DNA of 64,000 nt from Przewalskia tangutica (taxonomy: Eukaryota > Streptophyta > Magnoliopsida > Solanales > Solanaceae): NCBI GenBank assembly GCA_029844215.1, contig CM056740.1:23107873-23171872 (forward strand), given 5' to 3'. Below the pieces are notes generated by a model, which was not told where the DNA came from, ran no database searches, and was given only the letters and a program-made list of their open reading frames with translations. Made by a program: the position numbers and the translations under genes. Of the stretch, positions 34,030 to 43,776 are shown in pieces; positions within the stretch are counted from its first letter, which is position 1; the number at the start of each line of letters is the position of its first letter.

Positions 34030-34245
34030 TGCAGGACCATGATTCGAGAATACCTCATGCGGATCCAGGGGATCTATGCAGAGCTACGAGAGTTCCAAGT
34101 TAGTGTGCGGGGTTATACCTCATGCGGTCTATGTGGCCATGCGGACTGCGAGTCCAGGACGATGTCGGGGAGTAGCTACCCTCGATGCGGGAATACCTCA
34201 TACGCCTATGTAGTGGCCTATGCGATCGCGGAGTCGTGATTAGGC
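34030..34245 (+). repeat. Degenerate ATGCGG decamer array in the element G LTR
   Basis: Repeated words CCTCATGCGG, CTATGTGGCCATGCGG, CCTATGCGG. The counterpart at 41520-41735 is cleaner. It is the same array type as in the B, C, D and J LTRs. Confidence 0.7.
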
Positions 34246-34878
34246 ATGTATAATGATACTATGGGCGATTGGCCTTGCTTCAATCATTCGCAGCCTAGAA
34301 AAGACCTGTTACAGTTACCTATTACTGCTCTTGTTTGTGATGTGGCACTATGTGCGGTTACCTTGGTGGTTTTGTACATATTTGTAAAATTGGTTTTTAA
34401 ATGATATGATTTCATTTAAGTACTTTACAGTTTCGCATACTTGGTACCTGTTGTACTGACCTCCTTCGGGGGGCTGCGTTCATGCCGCAGGTAAGGGAAA
34501 GCAGGTGCTAGATCCACATCGTTAGGATCTTTTGCTTTGGTGTCAGGAGCTCCATCTTCTCCGGAGGCTCGACTTTTGGGTATGATCTCCCTGTTGTGTA
34601 GATAGTTTTGTACATTCAGGGTATGGCGGGGCCCTGTCCCTCCATAGTTGTTTACTTCCTTAGAGGTCTGTAGTCCTATTGTACAGTTGGGATGTAAACT
34701 GCCAGATTTTGGTTTATATATATATATGCCGAAAGGCGCCCTTTTCTCAGATAAAATGTGTCTCATTTACAATTGTTTCATGTCTTGTTTTATATTCCGC
34801 TGATTACTCTGATGTATGACTACTTGGGTGCCCGGGTAAGGCACCAGTCACGGGCCCCGGAACGGGTCGTGACAAAAG

Positions 34879-34890
34879 TGGTATCAGAGC
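34879..34890 (+). other. Primer binding site, element G
   Basis: TGGTATCAGAGC, the standard complement of plant initiator-Met tRNA, 4 nt after the LTR. Confidence 0.95.
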
Positions 34891-34936
34891 AGTTAATCCT
34901 CGGAAAGTGTCTACAGACCGTATCTAGTAGAGTCTT

Positions 34937-34967
34937 GATTATCGGTGTGTGCACCACACCAATAATC
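34937..34967 (+). promoter_or_regulatory. Leader hairpin, element G
   Basis: Arms GATTATCGGTGTG and CACACCAATAATC as in element C, but with a 5-nt loop TGCAC. GTGCAC is still present (34949-34954) but partly in the stem. It lies 46 nt after the PBS and 112 nt before the gag ATG. Confidence 0.58.
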
Positions 34968-35079
34968 AGGAGGCTATAGGATATTTAGGATTGGTTTCCA
35001 TTCTTCTCACTCTGAGATCGTGCCTTAGAGTTGTGTTATAAGTTGGACCCCTCTAACGTATTCCTTTTCTGTAACAGTT

Positions 35080-36290
35080 ATGCCTCCACGTAAGGCAACC
35101 CGGGCCCAGAAGGGCAAGGCAGCCGAGGGAGCTGCTAGTAGGACACCGAGAGTCACGAGGGCTCAGACCCAGTCTATACCCGAGACGGCGAGTTCCACGA
35201 CGCCGCCGGCCCCAGCAGGGTTTAGGGCCGCAGCAGTGGCTGATGAGACCCCAGTACCTGCACCTCCAGTCCCACAGCCTGGAGCAGATGAGATGGGTTA
35301 CAGAGATGGCCCGCCATCGCCGTGATCGTGGGCCGCATACGAGATAGGATGGATCGCAGCAGCCTGGCCAAAGAAGTTCGTGGTGCACCCGAGATCAGAC
35401 AGTTTGAGGCTACGGGATTTTCTGAGTTGTAGCCCGCCAGAGTTCTACGGGTCGAGGCCTGAGGATGATCCGCAGGAGTTCATCCGTCAGTTACAGAGGA
35501 TCATGCGGGTGATCAAGGCTTCAGAGACCGAGTCCGTGATCTTCGGCTCACATAGGCTGCGTGATACCGCAGTCGATTGGTTTGATTCGTGGGAGTTATC
35601 TCGGGGAGAGCACGCGTCCCCAGCTACTTGGGACGAGTTCTCGGAGGCCTTTCTCACTCACTTCTTGCCTCCACAGATGAGGAGGGCACGGGCCGACAGA
35701 TTTTTGTTGCTGAGACAGAGAGGACGCACAGTTAGGGAGTACAACGTTGAGTTTGATTCGTTGGCTCGATATGTCCCTGCGTTGGTAGCAGATATGGAGG
35801 ACAGGGTGCATCGCTACGTCATCGGGCAAGATGATTATATGGCCGAGTCTTGTGCGGGTGTGGCTCTTCAGCCAGGCATGGACATTACCCGTATGCAGGC
35901 TCATGCACTTGGATGCGAGGAGCGTAGAGGCCGACGGGTTGACCGACAGCAGCAGAAGAAGACCAGGACGGCAGGGTCTTTTGGTAGCTATCGTGATGGA
36001 CGGCCTCAGCAGCAGTCTAGATTTGCACCACAGCCAGCTCAGAGCACTCCTACACCGTCCTCAGGACAGCCAGGATATTCGAGGGCGCACTGTGGTCCCG
36101 TGACTTCGGGACGCCCGGCGAGAGTGCGGACCGATCGGGACCACCCCCCCCTCAGTGTGGCCGATGCGGTAGATCCCACTTCGGGAATTGTGGTACTGCT
36201 ACGGGAGTTTGTTACAGTTGTGGCCAGCAGGGTCACTTTGCGAGGAACTGTCCGACCAAGGGCAGCGCAGATGGTAGGGTCACCATGTTC
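35080..36290 (+). pseudogene. gag: gag of element G (capsid and two zinc knuckles), frameshifted
   Basis: N-terminal frame 35080-35325 starts MPPRKATRAQ and is rich in Pro and Ala. The main frame 35380-36140 holds the Retrotrans_gag-type domain: FYGSRPEDDPQEFI, RLRDTAVDWFDSWELS, FLTHFLPPQMRRARADRF, REYNVEFDSLARY and HRYVIGQDDY, about 250 residues, typical for plant Ty3/gypsy gag. At a C8 run (36144-36151) the frame shifts and the nucleocapsid follows: CGRCGRSHFGNC and CYSCGQQGHFARNC (near 36156-36255), the second a canonical CX2CX4HX4C. Gag coats and packages the RNA. The N-terminal break near 35320 and the C8 shift are the only breaks seen, so this gag is the best in the window. Confidence 0.85.
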
Positions 36291-36339
36291 TTTCACGGTC
36301 TTCTTCATCTCCTACGCTACTCGCCCGAGGCAAGGTACT

Positions 36340-36800
36340 CATGGACCAGCAGGTCGCGGCAGGTCGTGGCGCGGTCCCGATTCTAGCGGTCCTCGAATCG
36401 TATTTATGCCTTGTCCACCGGCAGATCGTGAGGCCTCACCGATGTCGCCACGTACCTTATCGGGCTGGATATGATGTGTATGCCTTGATAGATCCGGTTC
36501 TACTCTGTCCCATATATCTCCCTTATTGCTAGTAGGATAGGGATAGAGCACGAGTCCATAGACCTTTCGAGGTAGCTACGCCAAATGGTGATTCGGTGGT
36601 AGCTCGGCGGGTATATAGGGCTTGTCCGATGACCATATGCAATGTCGCCGACTTAGCCGACTTGATAGAGTTGGACATGACTGATTTCGATGTGATCATG
36701 GGTATGGATTGGCTAGCCTCTTGCTACGCCAACGTAGACTGTCGGGAGAGAGTAGTTCGGTTCCAGTTTCCTGAGGAGCCGGTTGTTGAGTGGGAGGAAA
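36340..36800 (+). pseudogene. pol: Aspartic protease region of element G pol
   Basis: GYDVYALIDP near 36465-36495 carries the catalytic Asp, but the frame shifts right after it where one G of a GGG run seems lost, so the D-S/T-G-like loop is split between frames. The second half is an open stretch at 36596-36820: VARRVYRACPMTI, then DFDVIMGMDWLASCYANVDCRERVVRF, quoted in parts (DVIMGMDWL, ANVDCRERVVRF), the usual protease-RT linker. The enzyme would cut the Gag-Pol polyprotein inside the particle. Confidence 0.78.
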
Positions 36801-37800
36801 CACCGTGTCGCCGGCGGTAGGTTTATTTCCTACCTCAAGGCTAGGAAGATGGTGCGAAGGGTATATCTACCATCTCATTCGTGTTCGACATCGAGGTCGC
36901 GTACCAGATTTTCACCGGTTCTGAGTCGAAAGTTCCCGACGTGTTTCCGGATGACCTCCGGTATCCTCCCGAGAGGAGATAGAGTTTTGTATCGATGTGC
37001 TGCCAGACACTCGGCCTATTTCCATTCCGCCATACAGAATGACACCTGCCGAGTTGAGAGAGTTGAAGGACCAGCTGCGAGATTTGCTGGAGAAGGGCTT
37101 CATCCGGCCTAGTGTTTCTCCCCGGGAGCGCCGGTATTGTTCGTGAAGAAGAAGCGACGCCGCGCATGTGTGTTGATTACGGTGAACAAGGTGACCATTA
37201 AGAACAGATACCCCCTTCCCAGGATTGATGATTTGGTCGACCAGTTGCAGGGCGCGAGATGTTTCTCCAAGATTGATCTGCGATCGGGCTATCATCAGGT
37301 GCGAGTCAGAGAGGCGGATGTCCCTAGGACTGCATTCCGACCCAGACGCATTATGAGTTCGTGGTCATGTCTTTCGGGTTGACCTATGCTCCGGCTGTAT
37401 TCATTTATTTGATGAACCGAGTGTTCAAGCCATTTTTGGACACGTTTGTGATAGTGTTCATTGATGACATCTTGGTTTATTCCCGCTCAGAGCAGGAGCA
37501 TGCGGAGCATTTGAGGACTGTGCTGAGAGTTCTCCAGGACCAGCAGTTATACGCCAAGTTTTCCAAATATGAGTTTTGGTTGGCTTCAGTGGCTTTTCTT
37601 GGGCATATTGTCGGGGCTGATGGTATTCGGGTGGATACGGCCAAGATCGAGGCAGTCAGGACTTGGCCTAGACCGACTACTCCGACAGAGGTGCGCAGCT
37701 TTCTGGGCCTTGCAGGTTACTATCGGCGGTTCGTGGAGAAGTTTGCTTCTATCTCTGCACCATTGACTAGCCGACTCGTGGCGGCTAAGTTTCATGATCG
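36801..37800 (+). pseudogene. pol: Reverse transcriptase domain of element G pol
   Basis: Segments in order: RFISYLKARKM near 36820, a degraded VFPDDL...PPER stretch near 36940-36975, PISIPPYRMTPAEL near 37020, NKVTIKNRYPLPRIDDL near 37185, GARCFSKIDLRSGYHQVRVREADVP near 37250 (motif DLRSGYHQ), FVVMSFGLTYAPAVF near 37360, then FIDDILVYS at 37457-37483, which contains the two catalytic Asp. The following FLGHIVGADGIRVD and FLGLAGYYRRFV mark the thumb and connection. Frameshifts lie near 37110-37160 and 37345. All the polymerase motifs are present, so RT was functional in the recent ancestor. Confidence 0.88.
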
Positions 37801-38250
37801 ATGCTTGTGGCGTGGTTTCGCCATCAAGGAGAGATCGACGATCGCCCGTTCTTACTCTTCGAGATGGTCCAGACGGTTATGTAGTGTATTGTGATGCGTC
37901 AGGCATCGGGCTCGGTTGTGTGTTGATGCAGCTGGGTAGGTTATAGCGTACGCATCCCGACAACTTAAGAAGCATGAGAGGAACTACCCCACCCATGATT
38001 TGGAGTTGGCAGCGGTGATTCACGCTTTGAAGATCTGGAGGCACTATTTGTATGGGGTTCATGTGGATATTTATACACACCACAAGAGCCTCCAGTATAT
38101 CTTCAGCCAGAGAGAGCTGAACATACGACAGAGACGGTGGTTAGAGTTACTCAAGGATTACGATGTCGACATCCTGTACCACCCGGGGAAGGCCAATGTT
38201 GTGGCAGATGCTCTTAGCCGTAGGTCAATGGGGAGTCTATCAGATGTTCA
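37801..38250 (+). pseudogene. pol: RNase H domain of element G pol
   Basis: Removes the RNA strand of the hybrid. YCDASGIGLGCVLMQ gives the first catalytic Asp (GAT at 37893); ELAAVIHALKIWRHYLYG gives the catalytic Glu (38003). The third acidic position, normally Asp in T-D-H-K-S-L-Q, reads His here (YTHHKSLQYIF, near 38076). The domain ends LLKDYDVDILYHPGKANVVADALSRRS, given here as HPGKANVVADALSRRS. A frameshift separates the first Asp from the Glu (37920-38000). As written the active site is incomplete. Confidence 0.85.
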
Positions 38251-38459
38251 GCCAGAGAGGAGGGGCATGGTCCGCGAGTTACATCAGTTAGCGAGCCTTG
38301 GAGTCCGACTGATTGATTCTGATAGCAGTGGGGTTCGAGTTCGAGAGGTTGCCGAGTCTTCCATCGTCGAGGAGGTGAAGAGGCAACAGTTTGAGGATCC
38401 GGTTTTGATTCGGTATCGTGATGCGGCTCTTCGTGAGGGGAAGGGTCCTTGTGAGGTAG
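38251..38459 (+). pseudogene. pol: RNase H-integrase linker of element G pol
   Basis: Open from the RNase H frame (38000-38590): VRELHQLASLGVRLID, VREVAESSIVEEVKRQQ, RYRDAALREGKG. The same linker is at 62560-62760 (minus) in element K. It contains no known catalytic residue. Confidence 0.75.
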
Positions 38460-39240
38460 CACCTAATGGGGTGCTACGGTTTGAGGCGAGTTGTGTGTTC
38501 GGATGTTTCGTGACTTCGCAGCAGTTTTGTGAAGCACACAAGACGTTACTCTATCCATCCGGGGTCGACCAAGATGTACCACGACCTTAGATCTGTGTAT
38601 TGGTGGGATGGCTTGAAGAGGGACGTTGCAGAGTTTGTAGCTCAGTGCCCGTGTTGTCAGCAGGTGAAGATAGAGCACCAGAGGCCTGGTGGATTATTGC
38701 AGACGATAGAGATCCCGACCTGGAAGTGGGAGGTGATCAACATGGACTTTATCACAGGATTACCTCGCACTCCGAGGAAGCACGATTCTATCTGGGTTAT
38801 CGTCGACAGGCTGACGAAATCAGCCCACTTTCTTCCCGTCAGGACGACTTTCTCGGCTGAGGACTATGCCAGACTTTACATCCGAGAGATCGTGAGATTG
38901 CATGGAGTCCCTATTTCTATCATTTCGCATGCAGGAGCCCGCTTACGGCTAACTTCGGGGTCTTTCCGTATGGTCTAGGGACGCAGTGAGCTCGAGCATC
39001 GCATTCCATCCGCAGCAGACGGACAGCAGAGCGCACTATCCGCACTCTTGAGGATATGTCGAGCCCGTGTTATTGACTTCGTGGGTAGCCGGAGGATCAT
39101 TTGCCTCTAGTTGAGTTTGCGTATAATAATAGCTACCACTCCAGATTCGATGGCGCCTTATGAGGCCTTGTATGGAGGAAGTGCAGATCGCCGATAGTCG
39201 GTTTGATGTAGGCGAGGTGCGATTAGTGGGACCGCACTGA
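38460..39240 (+). pseudogene. pol: Integrase zinc-binding and catalytic core of element G pol
   Basis: The zinc-binding (HHCC) part runs across a frame change at 38529-38670 (HPGSTKMYHDL, CPCCQQVK). The core follows in frame to 38978: WEVINMDFITGLP with the first catalytic Asp, IWVIVDRLTKSAHFLP, FSAEDYARLYIREIVRLHGVP. The second catalytic Asp, usual in I-S-D-R-G, reads His (SIISHAGA, near 38925). The Glu codon of the E-R-T-I-R-T-L segment is present at 39029-39031 in another frame. MAPYEALYG follows near 39150. Integrase inserts the DNA copy into the host chromosome; this copy as written lacks a complete DDE triad. Confidence 0.83.
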
Positions 39241-39773
39241 CATAGCATTGGATAAGGTGAAGCTTATCCAGAGCGGCTATTGACACTCGTAGTCGAAGTC
39301 ATATGCAGATCATCGCCGCCGCCATCCGAATTCGAGGTTGATGATTGGGTTTTCTGAAGGTGTCACCCATGGCGGTGTGATGAGATTCGGAAGAAAGAAA
39401 CTCACCCGCGTACATTGGGCCGTATCAGATTTTCCGCAGGTAGGCAAGGTTGCCTATGAATTGATCTGCCGTCCGATCTGGAGGCGGCATCCGGTGTTTC
39501 ATGTTTATGCCGGAGAGATGCATCGGGGATCCATCTAGGGTGCACCCGATTGACGATGTCCAGGTAACCGAGGGGTTATCGTATGAGGAGATTCCCATAG
39601 CGATAATCGATCGTCAGGTTAGGCGTCTGCGGACCAAGGACGTGGCTTCCGTCAAAGTCTTGTGGCGGAACGAGCTCAGGGAGGAGATGACGTGGGAAGC
39701 AGAGGAGGACATGAGGCAGAAGTATCCTCACCTATTCCCCACACCTCCAGGTAACTCACTTTCCTACTTATAA
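39241..39773 (+). pseudogene. pol: Integrase C-terminus and chromodomain of element G pol
   Basis: FGRKK, then a scrambled GPY segment (39400-39440), VGKVAYEL, and from 39540 an open stretch: HPIDDVQVTEGLSYEE, IAIIDRQVRRLRTKDVASV, KVLWRNELREEMTWEAEEDM, RQKYPHLF. The W...E-T-W-E pattern is the chromodomain that ends Tekay/Del-type chromovirus integrases and is thought to steer insertion into heterochromatin. This last part is intact in frame. The 125 bp after the stop (39774-39898) is non-coding and includes ACATTCGGGACGAATGT. Confidence 0.83.
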
Positions 39774-39898
39774 ATTTTCATTGTCATATTTGCTTAAGTG
39801 TTGTATTATGGCCATGTGTGGCATTTGCAAACTGTGTAAGTTTTGAGGAACCTTATCGTTATCTGTCTTGGGAAGGAACATTCGGGACGAATGTTTCT

Positions 39899-39911
39899 AA
39901 GGAGGGGAGAA
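39899..39911 (+). other. Polypurine tract, element G
   Basis: AAGGAGGGGAGAA directly before TGTTATAC. Confidence 0.95.
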
Positions 39912-42360
39912 TGTTATACCCCGTATTTCCAGAGTATGTACGTAAGGGCGTACGTACAAAAGTTCAACCTTAAAGTTAAGGCTTTGGACGAAATTTGGGC
40001 ACAACCCACTAAACGAATTGTTTTCCGACGAAACGTTTTACAAAACTTGCGTAGGGAAAATTACGGCTATGTCATTTATAATTTTTGCGGATTTTTCCGA
40101 GAGATGAAACATTTTGGACCAACGAGAGGGTGACACTTGTCACCCTCATTGGACGGCAAAGGGAGGCCACGGTTGGCATGAAATTGAGGCTTAAACCATG
40201 GGTCAATGTTTTGTGAGTGAATTGTGGAGTAGGGTTAGGGGCACTTGTGCAAATCCCCACCATCCACTTGCCCTCCACTTGCCCTCATCTTAGCCCTTGA
40301 AAGCCCTATAAATACCCCCCTTGAGTTGATGAACTCTTCATCCACAAATCATTCTTCCAAGTCTCAAAACTCCCTCCCCCTTAGTTGCTCTCTCGTCCAA
40401 AAGCCTTCTCCCCTCTCTTGGAAGCCCTAAATTAAACACCCTCTCCCCTCTAGCCTAGTGGCTTCCACGAGTACCCCGGTAGAAAGTTGTCTTCCAAGTA
40501 TAGTTACTATTCCAAAATACCCTAGCCCCAAATCCCTTTTAGTAGTTAAGTAGAAGTTGTTAGAAACTTCTAAGGGTTTCTTGGAGCTATCGGAGCGTGC
40601 AAATTAGGAGCTAAACCTTGCTCAGGATCGACATTTAACTTGGATAATATTGGGCTTATCTAGGTAAATACTCTTGTCCTTCTATTGTAATTGGATATTA
40701 CATATAAGATTAGTAAGACTTGAGTATAAGATATAGAAGGATATTAAAGAATAGAATTGAACTGTAATCACAGTAGAAGGGTATTACAGAAGAAGAATTA
40801 AACTGTACTTACATAGGACTGTATTTACAGTAGACATGGGTAACTTGACGGGTAGAGAAGTGCTGCCCAATTTTCCGTAGAATAAAGAACCCTCTGCTTA
40901 GAATAGTCCACAGAGTAGTCTAGACATTGATAGACGTATCTGACTATTATAAGTTGATTCTCTGCGCGCGACATATTCGACTTGGCAGGTGGATTTCGCC
41001 GAGAAGGTATGTGATTCTTCCTATACTCTTGAGCATGATATTTTAAAATTAGATATATATAGTACGGTAGACGTACGTGTGTTAACTGAACGTAGTTTTA
41101 CTGCAATGTCTTTTGACTTAAGCCTGAATAATAAGAATCTTGAAGTCTTTCAAAAGAATTATAAATCATTTTTGAAAGAAGAAGAATATTTGTTTTAAAA
41201 CGAAAAGCTTAAGAGTTATACTAGCTTTATGGAAAGTTAGGTATAACGACTTAAGAAAGAGAAAAGGAACAGTTTACTTATGTGTTTATGAAAGACTTGT
41301 ATTGATTTCTGGAAAGTATAATAAGATGGTTTGATGAGTAGACATATTATGATGCTATGTGTGTTAGTGTCTTGTAACGTTTGTATAAGAGGGTATTCTT
41401 GTTGTGCTTATGTTGTTTAACGATAAGCTGTTATGTTAGTATTATATCACTCATCTCTTGACATGATACCGGGGGTTAAGCTGCCATCCGATGCGGGGTA
41501 GACTCAAAGTGATGCAGGACCATGATTCGAGAATACCTCATGCGGGTCCAGGGGACCTATGCGGAGCTACGAGAGTTCCAGGTTAGTGTGCGGGGTTATA
41601 CCTCATGCGGTCTATGTGGCCATGCGGACTACGAGTCCAGGACGATACCGAGGAGTAGCTACCCTCGATGCGGGGAATACCTCATGCGGGCCTATGTGAG
41701 TGGCCTATGCGGACTGCGGGAGTCCAGGATTAGGCATGCATAATGATACTATGGGCGATTGGCCTTGCTTCGATAATTCGCAGCCTAGAAAAGACCTGTT
41801 ACAGTTACCTATTACTGCTCTTGTTTGTGATGTGGCACTATGTGCGGTTACCTTGGTGGTTTTGTACATATTTGTAAAATTGGTTTTTAAATGATATGAT
41901 TTCATTTAAGTACTTTACAGTTTCGCATACTTGGTACCTGTTGTACTGACCTCCTTCGGGGGGCTGCGTTCATGCCGCAGGTAAGGGAAAGCAGGTGCTA
42001 GATCCACATCGTTAGGATCTTTTGCTTTGGTGTCAGGAGCTCCATCTTCTCCGGAGGCTCGACTTTGGGTATGATCTCCTGTTGTGTAGATAGTTTTGTA
42101 CATTCGTGGTATGGCGGGCCCGTCCCGCCATAGTTGTTTACTTCCTTAGAGGTGCAGAGTCCTATTGTATGCTTGGGATGTAACCGCGATTTTGGTTTAT
42201 ATATATATATGCCGAAAGGCGCCCTTTTCTCAGATAAAATGTGTCTCTTTTACAATTGTTGCATGTCTTGTGTTTTTATATTCCGCTGATTACTCTGATG
42301 TATGACTACTTGGGTGCCCGGGTAAGGCACCAGTCACGGGCCCCGTAACGGGTCGTGACA
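39912..42360 (+). repeat. 3' LTR of element G
   Basis: 2449 bp, TGTTATAC to GTGACA. Nearly identical to 32436-34874 through the AT-rich parts, while the GC-rich array (41520-41735) differs by many 1-4-bp indels. TATA box at 40307. No gene. Confidence 0.94.
40307..40314 (+). promoter_or_regulatory. TATA box, element G 3' LTR
   Basis: TATAAATA in the same context as 32831. Confidence 0.78.
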
Positions 42361-42365
42361 ACCCG
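42361..42365 (+). repeat. Target-site duplication ACCCG, right of element G
   Basis: Matches 32431-32435. Confidence 0.95.
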
Positions 42366-42704
42366 GAATTGGTAAGGACTAAATAAATACCAGGAAGGTA
42401 TGAAACAGTTTAATGAACTCTCATCAAGGTTTTACGTACTAATTTGTGATAATTAAGGAGATGATGAGCTGTCTGATAGGGTAATGCACCCTTAAGGAGT
42501 CTTGTTGAGATGTTTGACGGGAGACTAGGTTAGTAACTTAAGCTACGTGGTATGCTTAAGGGAATGGTACGGGTGAGATCCGTATGGAGTAAGTATGGTT
42601 GTTGTGATCAAGACAACACGATTATGGTATTATGAAAAGTTATTGTACCCGGTTATGAGGAGACTGATAAGGTAGGCTTGGAGCATGGAAATTGCGAGCC
42701 TAAG
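42366..42704 (+). other. Non-coding internal segment of element F between G and H
   Basis: Continues F after removal of G. AT-rich, with no gag or pol motif in any frame and no match elsewhere in the window. It ends with CTAAG, the target site of element H. Confidence 0.7.
42700..42704 (+). repeat. Target-site duplication CTAAG, left of element H
   Basis: Matches 57028-57032; flanks the TG...CA ends of H. Confidence 0.94.
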
Positions 42705-43258
42705 TGTCACGACCCGAACCCGGGCCCGTGACTGGTGCCTTACCCGGGCACCCAAGTAGACATACATCAGAGTTACCAGCGGAATATAAAACAAGACATG
42801 AAACAATATGAAGAGAGGAACAGTTTATTTGAGAAAAATTGCCCTTCGGCATATATATAATAAAACTTGAACAGTTACATCCCCATTTACAAAACTCCGC
42901 CACAACAGATTCATGCACTTAAGAATGTAACAACAACTATGACGGGACAGGGCCCCGCCATACCCCTGAATGTACAAGAACCTACAACTCAGGGAAACAT
43001 ACCAAAAGATAAGCCTCCGGAGAAACGGAGCTTCCCAATACGCTGAACTGTGATCCTATGAGCGAGGATCAACAACCGGTGTACCTATACCTGCGGCATG
43101 AACGCAGCCCCCCGAAGGAGGTCAGTACAACAGGTACCAAGTATGTGAAACCGAAAAATACTGTAAACAAAATCATAACAGTCTAAAATAAAACAGGAGA
43201 CATGTATGATAACAAAACTACAGTTCACAACATAAAAACAGTCATGTCAAGTCAGGGA

Positions 43259-43263
43259 CTCAC
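43259..43263 (+). repeat. Target-site duplication CTCAC, left of solo LTR I
   Basis: Matches 48814-48818. In the uninterrupted 5' LTR of H the site occurs once (GGGACTCACGCCCTC near 54357-54371). Confidence 0.93.
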
Positions 43264-43776
43264 TGTTATACCCCGTATTTCCCGAGTATGTACGTGAGGA
43301 CGTACGTAGAAAAGTTTGAACTTTAAAGTTGGCTTGGACGAATTATTTCTGTGCACAACACCCGATTAGAGTCGTTTTTCGACGAAACGTTTTACACAAC
43401 TCGCGTAGGGTAAATTACGGCTATGTCATTTCTAATTTTTGCGGATTTTTCCGAGAGACAAAACATTTTGGACCAACAAGAGGGCGACACTTGTCACCCT
43501 CTAATTGGTGAACGTTGGGCGGTAAAGGGTGGACGATTGGGAGCCTATTTTGTCAAGGATTTGGTAGGATATTTTTGTGTAGTAGATAGAATGGACACTT
43601 GCCTAAATCCTCACCCTACACTTGCATAGCACTTGGCTTCATCTTGGCCATTGGTTGGCCATTGCTTGACCTATTAATACCCCCCCTTTAGATGAAGAGT
43701 TCTTCATCCACAACTCATTCTCGAAGTCTTGAAATTCCCTCCCCTCTCTTGTTGTATTTTCGTCCAACACTCTCCT

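Larger units (their letters stand above)
32436..34874 (+). repeat. 5' LTR of element G
   Basis: TGTTATACCCC to GTGACA. Short U3 (about 400 bp) with the palindrome at 32652 and TATA box at 32831, then about 2 kb that would be R-U5, with the ATGCGG-type array at 34030-34245. An ORF of 69 codons at 33508-33717 recurs in the 3' LTR. No supported gene. Confidence 0.94.
32436..42360 (+). mobile_element. Element G: complete Ty3/gypsy chromovirus (Tekay/Del-like), structurally autonomous
   Basis: 9.9 kb with two close LTRs (2439 and 2449 bp), PBS, leader hairpin, gag, protease, RT, RNase H, integrase, chromodomain and PPT, bounded by a perfect 5-bp duplication. The domain order protease-RT-RNase H-integrase and the C-terminal chromodomain place it in the chromoviruses. 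Every domain is recognisable, but frameshifts break the polyprotein many times. Several lie at homopolymers (C8 at 36144-36151, GG for GGG near 36494), so the copy may be more intact in the genome than in this sequence. It inserted into element F. Confidence 0.93.
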
